In this document: positions 23,558 to 32,475 of the stretch, piece by piece
Position numbering within the stretch: position 1 is the first letter of the stretch
Layout of the letters: each line of letters starts with the position of its first letter
NCBI GenBank assembly: GCA_041665305.1
Contig: JBAYJD010000013.1
Location: 1-60,476, forward strand
Reading direction: 5' to 3'
Length of the DNA: 60,476 nucleotides
DNA from: YA12-FULL-51-18 sp041665305
GTDB lineage: Bacteria; Elusimicrobiota; Elusimicrobia; Elusimicrobiales; UBA9959
Program-made: the position numbers and the translations under genes
The notes under the pieces: generated by a model
Told to the model about the DNA's origin: nothing
Seen by the model: the letters and a program-made list of their open reading frames with translations, nothing else
Database searches by the model: none

Positions 23558-25403
23558 ATAGGGGACGACAGTAAGTAGGCTGCCGTTCCCCTCCCACACC
23601 ACCGGACATGCGGGTCCGCATCCGGCGGTTCAGAAAGCAGCGGTATCTTCCGCCAGCTTTGGAACACCGAGTTTCGCAAAGTAGCTGTTAGGCAAGGCGA
23701 TGTTAAGGGCTGAGGTTCCGGCCATCTTCCACCAGCGGCGGGAACATGCCGACACCGAGGCCGCAGCTTTCTGACCAACTCCCGCCGCGCGCAGTTCCCG
23801 GTATGTTGTTTTTCCTCGCTTCCACTGTTTTAGACGCGCCATCCTCAACCGACGGCCTATCCATCCGTCCAATTCAGCGAAAATGCCGGGCGTTTCCGCC
23901 AGTTGGAAGTATTCCCTCCAGCCGGTTAGATATGCCTTAAGCTCTTTCGCTGTCTGTTCCAGACTTCGGCCACCATTGCGCGACGTTATCTGCCGCACAC
24001 GCTCTTTCATCGCTCTCAGGGCTTTGGGGGCCACGCGGCATTTAACCGTCTTTCCCTTGGCCGTCCAGAACCCGAAGCCAAGGTATTGACTGTTACGCAT
24101 ACTCGTGATTCCGCTTTTGGTCTCGTTGATTTTCAGCCTTAGCCCGGCGTATAAACGCTTCAGCGTTTCCAGCACATCGTTCGCCGCACGCTCTGACCGG
24201 ACGTATACGTTCCCGTCGTCAGCGTACCGCACGAACGCATGACCGCGCCGTTCCAGTTCCTTGTCAACTTCATCCAAAAGCACATTCGCCAGTAACGGCG
24301 AAAGGGGTCCGCCTTGCGGCGTTCCCTCCCAGCGTTCCACCACCACACCTTGCGCCATTACTCCGGCTTCAAGGTAGCGGCGGATTAGCCCAAGCATTTG
24401 TTTGTCTTTAATCCTTTCGGCAAGCCTGCTCATCAGGATGTCATGGTTCACCCGGTCGAAGAACTTCTCCAGGTCAACGTCAACAACCCACCTCCGCCCA
24501 TCTTGTATATGCCTACGGGCCGCTTTCACCGCTTGGTGCGCGCTCCGTCCGGGCCGGAAGCCGTAGCTATGCTCTGAGAATGTCAGGTCAAACTGCGGCT
24601 GAAGCACATTCAGAACCATCTGTTGTATCATCCGGTCTACCACCGTCGGGATTCCCAATTGTCGGACCCCGCCGCTGGACTTCGGAATCTCAACCCGTTT
24701 TACCGGCTGTGGCTGATAGCTTCCGGCAAGAAGTTCCTGCCGGATTCGCGACCAGTTCACAACCATGTAGTCCGTCAGTTCTTCAATGCTCCTGCCGTCT
24801 ATGCCGGGACTGCCCTTGTTACGCCGCACTCGCTTCAGCGCGGCCAACATATTGCCTTCAGCTACCACTTGCTCCATCAGGTGCACGGTGCTTGAGCGTT
24901 TCTCATCATGGGCCGCCGTCAATGCTTCGACGCTTCGCTGACCATTCGGGGTTTCACCCCTATATATCAACGGGAGCTCCAATTGCTCGGACTTCTGCCG
25001 CTTGGCATTTTCAAGATCCATGTTCGTTTCGCTCTCTTTCTGTTCGGCCCTTCCCCGCTTCAGGCGGGTACTACGGCCTCTGCTGACTTCTCGCGCCCCG
25101 TTCTGGCGGGTCGCCCTTTCAGGCGTTAGGCGAGACCTCCCCAGGTAAGAAACCACGCTTTCCGTCCACAACCGCCGAATCTACGCCACCGCCCTTTGGT
25201 CACAGGGGCTTTGCGGTCATTGGCCCGCTCGCCCCGGTCGGCAACGCCTCTTATTCGGTTTCTGTTCGTCGGCTCGGACTTTCGCTACGCGCTTCTTTCA
25301 GCGTACGCCTCACGGCGTACTGCCTTGCGTTTCGCTTGAGTTTTCTGCAACCTGTATCCTCGAAGGACTTGCACCTCCAAGCTTGGTTTCATGCTGGGCA
25401 CAC
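23558..25403 (-). mobile_element. Group IIC intron with maturase, about 1.85 kb
   Basis: The 5' end is placed at 25403 (GTGTGCCCAGCATG, a group IIC-like GUGYG start), one base after the T-run of the FKBP terminator. Class C introns are known to target terminator stem-loops. A GAGGTGCAAGTCCTC block, typical of domain I, follows. Domain V lies at about 23599-23630, directly behind the maturase stop, with a CGC rather than AGC triad, again as in class C. A domain VI-like stem follows and the 3' end is near 23558. The insertion sits harmlessly between convergent terC and FKBP genes. Ends are estimated by eye to within a few bases at the 5' side and about ten at the 3' side. Confidence 0.85.
23630..25021 (-). 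CDS. ltrA: Group II intron reverse transcriptase/maturase
   Basis: 463 residues from the ATG at 25021 (MDLENAKRQKSEQLELP); the frame stays open upstream into intron RNA. Reverse-transcriptase blocks are complete: VNVLQPQF...SYGFRPGRSAHQAV (about 138-165), GTPQGGPLSPLLANV (233-247) and the catalytic YADD (266-269). The X/GIIM maturase region follows (LKAYLTGWREYFQ, WIGRRLRMARLKQWKRG). There is no HNH endonuclease domain, as usual for class C. It binds intron RNA, assists splicing and primes reverse transcription at the target. The reading frame is intact, so the element may still be active. Confidence 0.95.
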   Translation of the reverse strand: MDLENAKRQKSEQLELPLIYRGETPNGQRSVEALTAAHDEKRSSTVHLMEQVVAEGNMLAALKRVRRNKGSPGIDGRSIEELTDYMVVNWSRIRQELLAGSYQPQPVKRVEIPKSSGGVRQLGIPTVVDRMIQQMVLNVLQPQFDLTFSEHSYGFRPGRSAHQAVKAARRHIQDGRRWVVDVDLEKFFDRVNHDILMSRLAERIKDKQMLGLIRRYLEAGVMAQGVVVERWEGTPQGGPLSPLLANVLLDEVDKELERRGHAFVRYADDGNVYVRSERAANDVLETLKRLYAGLRLKINETKSGITSMRNSQYLGFGFWTAKGKTVKCRVAPKALRAMKERVRQITSRNGGRSLEQTAKELKAYLTGWREYFQLAETPGIFAELDGWIGRRLRMARLKQWKRGKTTYRELRAAGVGQKAAASVSACSRRWWKMAGTSALNIALPNSYFAKLGVPKLAEDTAAF

Positions 25404-25404
25404 C

Positions 25405-25445
25405 AAAAGAACGGGGAGCGGATTTTTTCCGCTCCCCGTTCTTTT
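25405..25445 (-). terminator. Terminator of the FKBP gene and group II intron target
   Basis: An 18-bp perfect stem (25405-25422 with 25428-25445) around a five-base loop ends, read on the minus strand, in TTCTTTTG. It lies 29 bp past the FKBP stop codon. The intron begins immediately after it. Confidence 0.9.
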
Positions 25446-25473
25446 ACACGAGAAAATATCGCCTTACGCCATT

Positions 25474-26235
25474 TTATTTGGCCGTTTGCGCCGCTTTCAC
25501 GGCGGGCTTGGTCTCGGCCTTCTTGGCCGCAGCCGGCGCCGCTTTCGCCGCGGGCGACGCTTCCTGTTTCACGATATCCAGCAGTTCGACTTCGAACACC
25601 AGAGTGGCTCCGCCGGGAATGGCGCCCGGCATCCCCTGGTCGCCGTATGCGGTATCGGAGGGGCAGACCAGTTTGGCCTTGCCGCCTATTTTCAGTTTCT
25701 GAACGCCTTCCGTCCAGCAGGGGATCACGCCATTAAGCGGAAATTCCGCCGGCGCTTTGCGGTCCACCGAACTGTCGAAAACTTTGCCGTCCGGGAAGGT
25801 CCCGTGGTAGTGGACTCTCACCATATCGGTGGCCTTGGGACTGAGACCCTTGCCTTCCTTCACCGGGATAAACACGACTCCGCTGGCAAGCTTCTGGGCG
25901 TTCTTTTCTTTGGACATCAGTTCGAGGAAAGCCCGGCCCTTCTCTTTTTCTTTCTGGGCCACGGCGGCCTGCTTCCTGCCTATCAGCTCATTGATCTTGG
26001 AGCCGTAGGACTCATCCACTTTGCCGGGGACGTTATTAAGCGAGTCGGTGAGCCCCGCGAGTATATATTTGGACTCTTCCGGAGTAAAGTTGAACTGCTT
26101 AAGATTCCTGGCGAGAACATTGTTCCCGAGGAAATACAGAGTTTTCTGGTCTTCCGTCATCGGCTTCTCTTCGGCCATGGCGACAGCGGGAATGATGAAC
26201 ATCAAACCTAACAGGACTGTGTTTTTCATATGCAT
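25474..26235 (-). CDS. Periplasmic FKBP-type peptidyl-prolyl isomerase (FkpA/Mip-like)
   Basis: 253 residues. Signal peptide about 1-21 (ending AVAMA). Residues about 25-110 form the helical Mip/FkpA-type dimerisation domain, followed by an FKBP catalytic domain (about 115-220) with VRVHYHGTFPDGKVFDSS, FPLNGVIPCWTEGVQ and YGDQGMPGAIPGGATLVFEVELLD. A 35-residue Ala/Lys/Pro tail ends the protein. It should help fold exported proteins in the periplasm. AGGAG lies seven bases before the first ATG. It forms its own transcript ending at a strong terminator that has served as landing site for a group II intron. Confidence 0.93.
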   Translation of the reverse strand: MHMKNTVLLGLMFIIPAVAMAEEKPMTEDQKTLYFLGNNVLARNLKQFNFTPEESKYILAGLTDSLNNVPGKVDESYGSKINELIGRKQAAVAQKEKEKGRAFLELMSKEKNAQKLASGVVFIPVKEGKGLSPKATDMVRVHYHGTFPDGKVFDSSVDRKAPAEFPLNGVIPCWTEGVQKLKIGGKAKLVCPSDTAYGDQGMPGAIPGGATLVFEVELLDIVKQEASPAAKAAPAAAKKAETKPAVKAAQTAK

Positions 26236-26394
26236 TTATCGTCTCCTTAATATCGCGGGGCGCGTATAACCGGACCGCCGCCCTTTTGACAACCCTGGTA
26301 AATGATAGCAAATTTTTTTCTCGTTCTGCGCGTTTCAGAATTATCCCTCGGTTTTTGCTAAAATATAGGCGCGGTAAGATCTAAAGGAGGCTCT

Positions 26395-27285
26395 ATGTTC
26401 TCAATGGGCAAAAGAATTTTCCTCTTCCTGACGGTAAACATCCTTATCCTTTTGACGCTGTCGTTCACGCTCAATCTTCTGGGAGTTGGCGCTTATTTCA
26501 GCGCGCGCGGGATCGATTACCGGGCGCTCATGACATTCTGCCTCGTCTGGGGCATGGGCGGGGCCTTCATTTCCCTGGCGCTGTCCCGCGTAATGGCAAA
26601 ATGGATGATGGGCGTTGTCGTGATAGCTCCGGATGCCCGCGAGCCCGAACTCGCCGGACTGGTGAACCTGGTCCATGAACTGGCCAGGGCGGCCGGCCTG
26701 CCCAAAATGCCCGAAGTCGGGTACTACCCCAGCCCCGAGGTCAACGCGTTCGCCACCGGGCCCACCAAAAGCCGGGCGCTGGTGGCCGTATCGGCCGGCC
26801 TGCTTGAACGCATGGACAGAACGCAGTTGGAAGGCGTGCTGAGCCACGAAATAGCGCATGTGGCCAACGGCGACATGGTCACCATGACTTTGATACAAGG
26901 CATCATAAACGCTTTCGTCATGTTCCTGGCCCGGGTGATAGCTTTTTTCATAGCCGACCGCGGAAGGGACTCCGAGAACGGCTCGGCTCCTAGTTACCTG
27001 GTCGTTTTCCTGCTGGAGATGGCGTTAAGCGTACTGGGGATGATCGCGGTGTCCGCCTTCTCGCGCCGCCGCGAGTATCGCGCGGACCTGGGCGGCGCAC
27101 GATTGGCGGGTCGCGACAAAATGATAAGCGCTCTTGAAGAACTGCAAAGAACGGCGGCCTACGCGGATCTCACCAACCAGAGCTCCCTAGCCGCGCTTAA
27201 GATCTCGGGCAAGCCCAAAGGTTTTTTCGCGCTGTTCGCCACCCATCCCCCGCTGGAGGACCGCATAGCCCGGCTTAAGCAATAA
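26395..27285 (+). CDS. htpX: Membrane zinc protease HtpX
   Basis: 296 residues, the usual HtpX length. Two N-terminal membrane helices (about 8-30, 45-65), zinc motif HEIAH at 151-155 with the downstream Glu ligand in RRREYRADLGG (about 225-234), and two further hydrophobic segments (about 168-188, 201-222). HtpX degrades misfolded inner-membrane proteins together with FtsH. Shine-Dalgarno AAAGGAGG precedes the ATG. Its stop lies only one base from the stop of the convergent receiver gene, so the two transcripts probably overlap at the 3' ends. Confidence 0.95.
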   Translation: MFSMGKRIFLFLTVNILILLTLSFTLNLLGVGAYFSARGIDYRALMTFCLVWGMGGAFISLALSRVMAKWMMGVVVIAPDAREPELAGLVNLVHELARAAGLPKMPEVGYYPSPEVNAFATGPTKSRALVAVSAGLLERMDRTQLEGVLSHEIAHVANGDMVTMTLIQGIINAFVMFLARVIAFFIADRGRDSENGSAPSYLVVFLLEMALSVLGMIAVSAFSRRREYRADLGGARLAGRDKMISALEELQRTAAYADLTNQSSLAALKISGKPKGFFALFATHPPLEDRIARLKQ

Positions 27286-27286
27286 C

Positions 27287-27661
27287 CTACGGAATATTTT
27301 CGACGTTTTTAAGGATCTGATCCAGTTCGAAAGGCTTGAAAATACAATCTGCCGCGCCCAGGTCCACGGCGGCCTTTTCAAGGACCTGCCGGGGGTCCGA
27401 GCCGCTGCTCATTATTATAACCCGCTGTGACGGCTTCGCCTGCCTGATCGTTTTCAGGGCCTCAAGTCCCGTCATCCCGGGCATATGCACATCCAGAAAT
27501 ACGGCGGAATAATCCCGCTCATGGAAACGCGCCACGCCCGCCGTCCCTTCGTATGCGGAAAGGACCGTGAAGCCCAGGGGTTCCAGGACAAATCTGAACA
27601 GGTCGTGATACCCGTGTTCGTCATCCACGACAAGGATATTCCTTCCGGCGCCGGATGTCAT
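27287..27661 (-). CDS. Single-domain response regulator (CheY-like receiver)
   Basis: 124 residues forming one receiver domain: acidic pair in VVDDEHG, phospho-acceptor Asp in VFLDVHMPG, Thr/Ser switch in IIMSSGSD and Lys in IFKPFE. No output domain is attached. It overlaps the upstream kinase gene as ATGA, so it is translationally coupled to it and probably receives its phosphoryl group. The output could be a protein-protein contact or a phosphorelay step; no partner is evident here. Confidence 0.9.
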   Translation of the reverse strand: MTSGAGRNILVVDDEHGYHDLFRFVLEPLGFTVLSAYEGTAGVARFHERDYSAVFLDVHMPGMTGLEALKTIRQAKPSQRVIIMSSGSDPRQVLEKAAVDLGAADCIFKPFELDQILKNVENIP

Positions 27662-29577
27662 GCCGTCCTCCCGGAAGAAGCGGGCGGCGGCTGGATCGGC
27701 AGAAGGATGGTAAAACAGGACCCTTTCCCTTCCTCGCTTTCCAGCTCGATAACGCCGCCGTGATTGTGGACTATCTCGTATACCAGCGACAGTCCGAGCC
27801 CGGTCCCCTTCCCGACCTCTTTAGTGGTAAAGAAAGGCTCGAAGATCTTCTCCCGGCGCTCCTTCGGGATCCCTTCGCCGGTGTCGCGGACCCTCAGCTC
27901 GACGCATCCCGGCCGCAGGCCGGAAAGCGCGGTCCCGACGGTAAGGGTCCCGCCTTTCGGCATCGCGTCGATGGAGTTGTTGGCCAGATTGATGACTATC
28001 TGCTGCACCTGGACCGCGCTGAAGAAAATTTTAGGAAGCCCGGAAGCCAATTGCCGCGACAACTCCACATTGCAGGTCTTAGTCTGGGCCGTGATCATGG
28101 ACAGCGCCCCCTCCACGGCGGTGTTAAGGTCCAGTTCCGTCACAGGCGCGCTTTGCTTGGAACTCCTTGAAAAAACCAGCAGGTTCTGGACCAGATCTTT
28201 ACAGCGGATCGCTTCCCGCTCTATGGTCTTAAGCGGCATAGCCAGCCTTTCGCCTTCCTTGACCCCCCTGGCGGCGCTCTGGGCGAAGCCGAGAATTATA
28301 CCGAGCGGATTGTTTATTTCATGGGCCACCCCCGCCGCCAGCTGCCCGATAGCGGACATTTTTTCGGACTGGATCATGGCCGCCTCCAGCTTCCGGCGCT
28401 GAGTTATATCCCGGTTCACGCCGCGGTACCCTGCCAGCGCGCCTGAACCGTTCAGTACCGGCCCGCCGCTGGTCTCAAGAATGACCTCATGCCCGTCCTT
28501 ATGCGTGCGTTTGCTTATGAATCCGGAAAATATGGCGTTCGCGGACATGATCCTGGCGCACTCCGCTAAAAGATTCGCTTTTTCCGTTGGAATGAAAAAA
28601 TCATGGAAATATCTGCCTTTGAGCTCTTCAGGTTTATAACCGAGAATGGCTTGGGCCACGGGGCTTGAGTATGTATAGCGGCCTTCGGAATCGGTTTCCC
28701 AGATCCAATCGCCGGACCGCTCGGAGACCTGGCGGAATCGTTCGTCGGAATAAAGCAGCGCGGCTTCCACGCGCTTGCGTTCCGCGGCTTCCTCTATAAG
28801 CCGGTCGCGCGAAACCGTGGTATTCTTCAGATTCGCGGACATAAGATTGAAAGCCCTTGTCAATTGCCCGAGTTCATCGTCCGCTCCCGCCGGGACCGCC
28901 AGTCCGTATTCTCCGAGGCTGACCTTTGCGATGCCGGACGCCAGTCGCCGCGCCGGACGCAGGATAACCAACGCGACATAAACGACCAGAATCAGAGAAC
29001 AGCCGCCGACCGCCAGAATAAACAACGCGGTCTGCCGCATAAAAAGCCTGTCCTGCAGCTGGATCGTATGGGTCAGGGGTATCCCCAGTAATATGGTCCC
29101 GAGCCGCCGCTTCCCGGAGTTGTTTCCGGCCGAGAGCAGAAAATCTTCTTTTTCCGGCTCTTCGCGCCATACCGGCGCCGAAATTTCAAGCACCGGCTCT
29201 CCTTTTACCCCGATCTCATTAAAGACCGGCAACTCCTCGCCCAGCATCCGTACCGTAAGAGCGTCAGAGTAGGTCTTACTTTTCTCCATCACATTCGTAT
29301 GAGCCAAAACCTTGCCGGTACCGTCCAGGGCCGCCGTCTGCACGCCGCGGACCTGCTCCTTCAATGACTGTAAAAGCGGAAGGAGAGCGGCCTCGGACCC
29401 GGTTTCAAAAGCGGCGGAAAATGCCCGGCTGTTCACGGAGATCTGGGCCAGGCCGCGGTCGCGGACCTCACCAAGAAGGATCGCGTGCATGCCGCGCCTG
29501 GACGCGAACAGCGCCGTACCGAGCAAAAGCAGCGTCAGAGGAACAAAAAAAAGCAAAAGTTTCGCCAGGAGTTTCAC
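27658..29577 (-). CDS. Membrane sensor histidine kinase (HAMP-PAS-HisKA-HATPase)
   Basis: 639 residues, GTG start at 29577 overlapping the previous stop as GTGA. Membrane helix near 5-25, a periplasmic sensor region of about 160 residues, second helix about 185-205, HAMP (ILRPARRLASGIAKVSLGEY), PAS (ERSGDWIWETDSEGRYTY ... KPEELKGRYF), HisKA with His in GVAHEINNPLGI, and HATPase with NNSIDAMPKGG, DTGEGIPKE and GTGLGLSLVYEI. The upstream gene encodes a periplasmic binding protein, so the sensor domain could read a binding-protein-ligand complex (inference). The phosphoryl group likely goes to the coupled receiver downstream. Confidence 0.92.
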   Translation of the reverse strand: MKLLAKLLLFFVPLTLLLLGTALFASRRGMHAILLGEVRDRGLAQISVNSRAFSAAFETGSEAALLPLLQSLKEQVRGVQTAALDGTGKVLAHTNVMEKSKTYSDALTVRMLGEELPVFNEIGVKGEPVLEISAPVWREEPEKEDFLLSAGNNSGKRRLGTILLGIPLTHTIQLQDRLFMRQTALFILAVGGCSLILVVYVALVILRPARRLASGIAKVSLGEYGLAVPAGADDELGQLTRAFNLMSANLKNTTVSRDRLIEEAAERKRVEAALLYSDERFRQVSERSGDWIWETDSEGRYTYSSPVAQAILGYKPEELKGRYFHDFFIPTEKANLLAECARIMSANAIFSGFISKRTHKDGHEVILETSGGPVLNGSGALAGYRGVNRDITQRRKLEAAMIQSEKMSAIGQLAAGVAHEINNPLGIILGFAQSAARGVKEGERLAMPLKTIEREAIRCKDLVQNLLVFSRSSKQSAPVTELDLNTAVEGALSMITAQTKTCNVELSRQLASGLPKIFFSAVQVQQIVINLANNSIDAMPKGGTLTVGTALSGLRPGCVELRVRDTGEGIPKERREKIFEPFFTTKEVGKGTGLGLSLVYEIVHNHGGVIELESEEGKGSCFTILLPIQPPPASSGRTA

Positions 29578-30464
29578 GGGGAAACCTTCCTGGCGTTCTT
29601 AAGGAATTCCTCGCTGAAAACAAGGCCCGCTTTTTCCGCCGCCGCGAGGTTCACCGTGAGCTCGTTCACTTCGGGATACACTTCCTCTCCGACGGGACTA
29701 CCCGCCGAAACTTTGCGCGCGGTCTGGGCCGCCGCGCGGCCCAGTTCCGCAAAGCTGGGAGCCACGCACGCCGTGGCGCCCTGCTCCACCAGGCCGGAGG
29801 TCGGAGCGTAAAAGGGCACTCCGTTGGCCCATGAATAATCCTTGAGCACGGCGAAAGTCTGGGCGTTAATGAGCGCCGGATCGTTAAGGACCAGCAGCGC
29901 GTCCGGCTTCGCGTTCATGGCCCGCATCGCGTCGGGCAGATCTTCCCTGCGGCCGAGTTTGCCTGCCTGTATCGCAATCCCGAGCGGCCTGAAGGCCGAC
30001 CGCAGTTCTTCGATGTACGCGGTGAGGTGCTCCGCCATGAAAAATATTCTCAGCAGTTTAAGTTTCGGCTGTATTTCCTTCAGGCGCGCGGCCAGAATGT
30101 CCGGACGCGGGGCCAGGTTGATCTTGATAACACGGCCGGCGCGGCCTGTCTGCTCTCCCCCCATGGCCGGGGCCCAATAGATCAGCGTCAAGCCGTCCGG
30201 ATACGGACGCATGGCCGCTTTTGCGCCGAAAGCCGCGATTATACCGGTATTACGGGGCAGCTCGGCGTTGGCGCCAGCCATATTTATCACTGGCACGGCC
30301 CGCCCCCATTCTTTCTCGAATCCAGCCAGGGAATTCGTATAAGCTCCGGAGCCGGAACTCAACACGGCCGCCACCACCTCCTCCTCCTGGGCCCGCACCG
30401 TCACTACGGCCGGAGAACAGGATAGCAGCGCCGAAGCAAAAATCGCATGAAATTTCATATTCAT
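29574..30464 (-). CDS. Orphan ABC-type periplasmic binding protein
   Basis: 296 residues, signal peptide about 1-25 (ending TVRA). The two-lobed fold of the ABC_sub_bind family is suggested by AAVLSSGSGAYTNSLAGFEKEW at the start, TGIIAAFGAKAAM, DALLVLNDPALINAQTFAVLK and GVPFYAPTSGLVEQGATACVAPSFAELGRAAA. No ABC permease or ATPase gene accompanies it; instead it sits between a TonB-dependent receptor and a histidine kinase, overlapping the kinase start by four bases. It therefore more likely acts as a periplasmic sensor component than as a transport subunit (inference). Ligand unknown. Confidence 0.8.
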   Translation of the reverse strand: MNMKFHAIFASALLSCSPAVVTVRAQEEEVVAAVLSSGSGAYTNSLAGFEKEWGRAVPVINMAGANAELPRNTGIIAAFGAKAAMRPYPDGLTLIYWAPAMGGEQTGRAGRVIKINLAPRPDILAARLKEIQPKLKLLRIFFMAEHLTAYIEELRSAFRPLGIAIQAGKLGRREDLPDAMRAMNAKPDALLVLNDPALINAQTFAVLKDYSWANGVPFYAPTSGLVEQGATACVAPSFAELGRAAAQTARKVSAGSPVGEEVYPEVNELTVNLAAAEKAGLVFSEEFLKNARKVSP

Positions 30465-30494
30465 AAATGCGGCGGCCCGTATGCCGCCCCGCTT

Positions 30495-32474
30495 TTAAAA
30501 CCGGTGCTCCAGTCCGACGGTATAATTCCGCCTGTCCTGACCTATGGCGGCCTGTATATTATCGGCGGTCCCCGAGGCCTGGTAATTCGCGTTCGCAAGG
30601 TTGTAAATGCCCAGATAACACCGCGGCCCCGTCTTCCAAAGCCTGGCTGAAAGATTAAGCGACAGCAACGCGGCCGGGCGCAGGCGGGTTTCCTGAAATG
30701 TGGTGCGCGTTCCCACTACGAAAAGCTCCAGGCCCGCCGACGCATCCCCGGACGCGAGCCGTCCGGTTATCCCGGCGGAACCGGTGTGCCTGGGCGAATT
30801 GGATAAACGGCCTCCGCCGTCTTCCCTGGTGTTCTGCATCGTATAGCCCGCATGTCCTGAAACGAGGGAACTGAAACGCAGTCTGGCGTTCAGTTCCAGC
30901 CCCTTCGTATTGATGCGGTCCTTATTGATGAATTGAGGCAGGCCGTCTGCCGGGTCCACGATCTGGGTGATAAGGCCGTCGATGGTGCTCAGGAAATATC
31001 CGGCGCCGGCGGATCCCCATCCCCCGGGTAGTTTTCGTTCGCAATAAGCTTCATAGGTGCGGATCTTTTCCGGTTCCAGCGAAGGATTTGCCTTGTTAAG
31101 ACCTGGAAAGGAATAGAACATTTCGAACGGCCCCGGCGCCTTAAAAGCCGACCCGCCCATAAGTTTTAAAGTGGTATCCTGCGAAAGGTCGTAAACCGCG
31201 GCGAACCGGGGATTGACCGTTTTCCCGAAGGCCTGATACCGGTCATAGCGGCCGCCAAGCGTCAGCCTTAGGGCATCCGCCGGTTTAAGCTCCTGCTGCG
31301 CGAATATCGCCCAGCGGCTGGGAGCGTAATTCACGTCGAGATTATCCGAAAAAGGATCGAGAACGCGGGATTTCTGCAGCCCGATGGTGTTGTATTCGTA
31401 TTCCTCTCCCACCGTAAGGATATTCTCTCCGCCGAGATCGTATTGAAGCCTGCCCTCTTCTCCGTACCAGGAAGCTTTTGAAGTATCGTTGCTCACGCTC
31501 TGGAGCGGCGGAGGGGCGGCGTTATCCGCGAAAAAAAATCCGTTATAATAGTACCAGTCGTAGTAGATCCGGGCGGTCAGCGTAAGATCATCCCGCAGGC
31601 TCGTATTTTTACTCAGTTCCAGGAAGCTGCGCGAATCCGTGGCCCTGGAGCGGGGATCGTTGAAGGTATCCCCAAAGGGATCGGCGGACAGGCCTTTGGT
31701 GCGGCTGTTCGTATTTCCCCGCAAATCCCAGCCGTTCACCGCCAGATCCAGATAAAAGGTATAGTTCTTCTCGGCATCGGCGGTCGCGTTCGCATGCCCG
31801 TTGTTAACGGAGGAGAATTCCGAAAAATGCAGCCGCTGGCCCTGCATCCTGCGGTTGGACCCGGCGGCGTAAAGGTTGAGCCCGTTCAGATAGCTGTGCG
31901 AAACTTCGGCGAATTCCCTGGTCGTGCCGTAGCTTCCGGCGCTGAGCTCCGCCGCCGTCCCGGTTCCATGCTCCGGCGTTTTCGTTATGACATTTATCAC
32001 CGCGAAAAAAGCGTTGTCGCCGTAAAGAGCGGCGCCGGGCCCTTTTATGATCTCGATCCGCGAGATGGAATTCATATCCAGCGAGAACTCATTGCCGACA
32101 AAGGCCTGGCCGTAAATATTGTCGTTCATCCTGTGGCCGTTTATAAGCAGCAGGACCCTGGAATTAAAATCCCCGGGCCGGCCGAAGCCGCGCACCCACA
32201 GGGAGGTATAACTGCGGTCGTCCGTGGAATAGAACCCGGGAACGCTTTGAAGCGCTTCGCCCAGGGTGCGGTAACCGTAAAGCCTGATCTCCTCGGCGGA
32301 GATCACGGAGGCGCTGGCCGCCGCCTTGCTGAGAGGCTGAGCCCGTTTGGCCGAAGTTATAACCCCGGCCTCCTCTTCGAAGAACTGAAAAGCGGCGGGA
32401 TCCGCCGCTTTGGCGAAGGCCTGCGGAAGGTTTAACAACGCCAGTATCGCGAGCATCCTCATCTGTGTTTTCAT
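30495..32474 (-). CDS. TonB-dependent outer-membrane receptor
   Basis: 659 residues. Signal peptide 1-22, a short TonB-box region (EEEAGVITSAKRAQPLSKA), plug domain (about 50-165) with RTLGEALQSVPGFYS, SYTSLWVRGFGRPGDFN and EIIKGPGAALYGDNAFFAVINVITK, then a 22-strand-type barrel ending in GLEHRF with the terminal Phe needed for outer-membrane insertion. It should import a scarce ligand using TonB-ExbBD energy; the motifs resemble the colicin I / vitamin B12 receptor type but the ligand is not identifiable. The ribosome-binding site overlaps the stop of the upstream kinase, so expression is coupled to signalling genes. Confidence 0.92.
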   Translation of the reverse strand: MKTQMRMLAILALLNLPQAFAKAADPAAFQFFEEEAGVITSAKRAQPLSKAAASASVISAEEIRLYGYRTLGEALQSVPGFYSTDDRSYTSLWVRGFGRPGDFNSRVLLLINGHRMNDNIYGQAFVGNEFSLDMNSISRIEIIKGPGAALYGDNAFFAVINVITKTPEHGTGTAAELSAGSYGTTREFAEVSHSYLNGLNLYAAGSNRRMQGQRLHFSEFSSVNNGHANATADAEKNYTFYLDLAVNGWDLRGNTNSRTKGLSADPFGDTFNDPRSRATDSRSFLELSKNTSLRDDLTLTARIYYDWYYYNGFFFADNAAPPPLQSVSNDTSKASWYGEEGRLQYDLGGENILTVGEEYEYNTIGLQKSRVLDPFSDNLDVNYAPSRWAIFAQQELKPADALRLTLGGRYDRYQAFGKTVNPRFAAVYDLSQDTTLKLMGGSAFKAPGPFEMFYSFPGLNKANPSLEPEKIRTYEAYCERKLPGGWGSAGAGYFLSTIDGLITQIVDPADGLPQFINKDRINTKGLELNARLRFSSLVSGHAGYTMQNTREDGGGRLSNSPRHTGSAGITGRLASGDASAGLELFVVGTRTTFQETRLRPAALLSLNLSARLWKTGPRCYLGIYNLANANYQASGTADNIQAAIGQDRRNYTVGLEHRF

Positions 32475-32475
32475 T

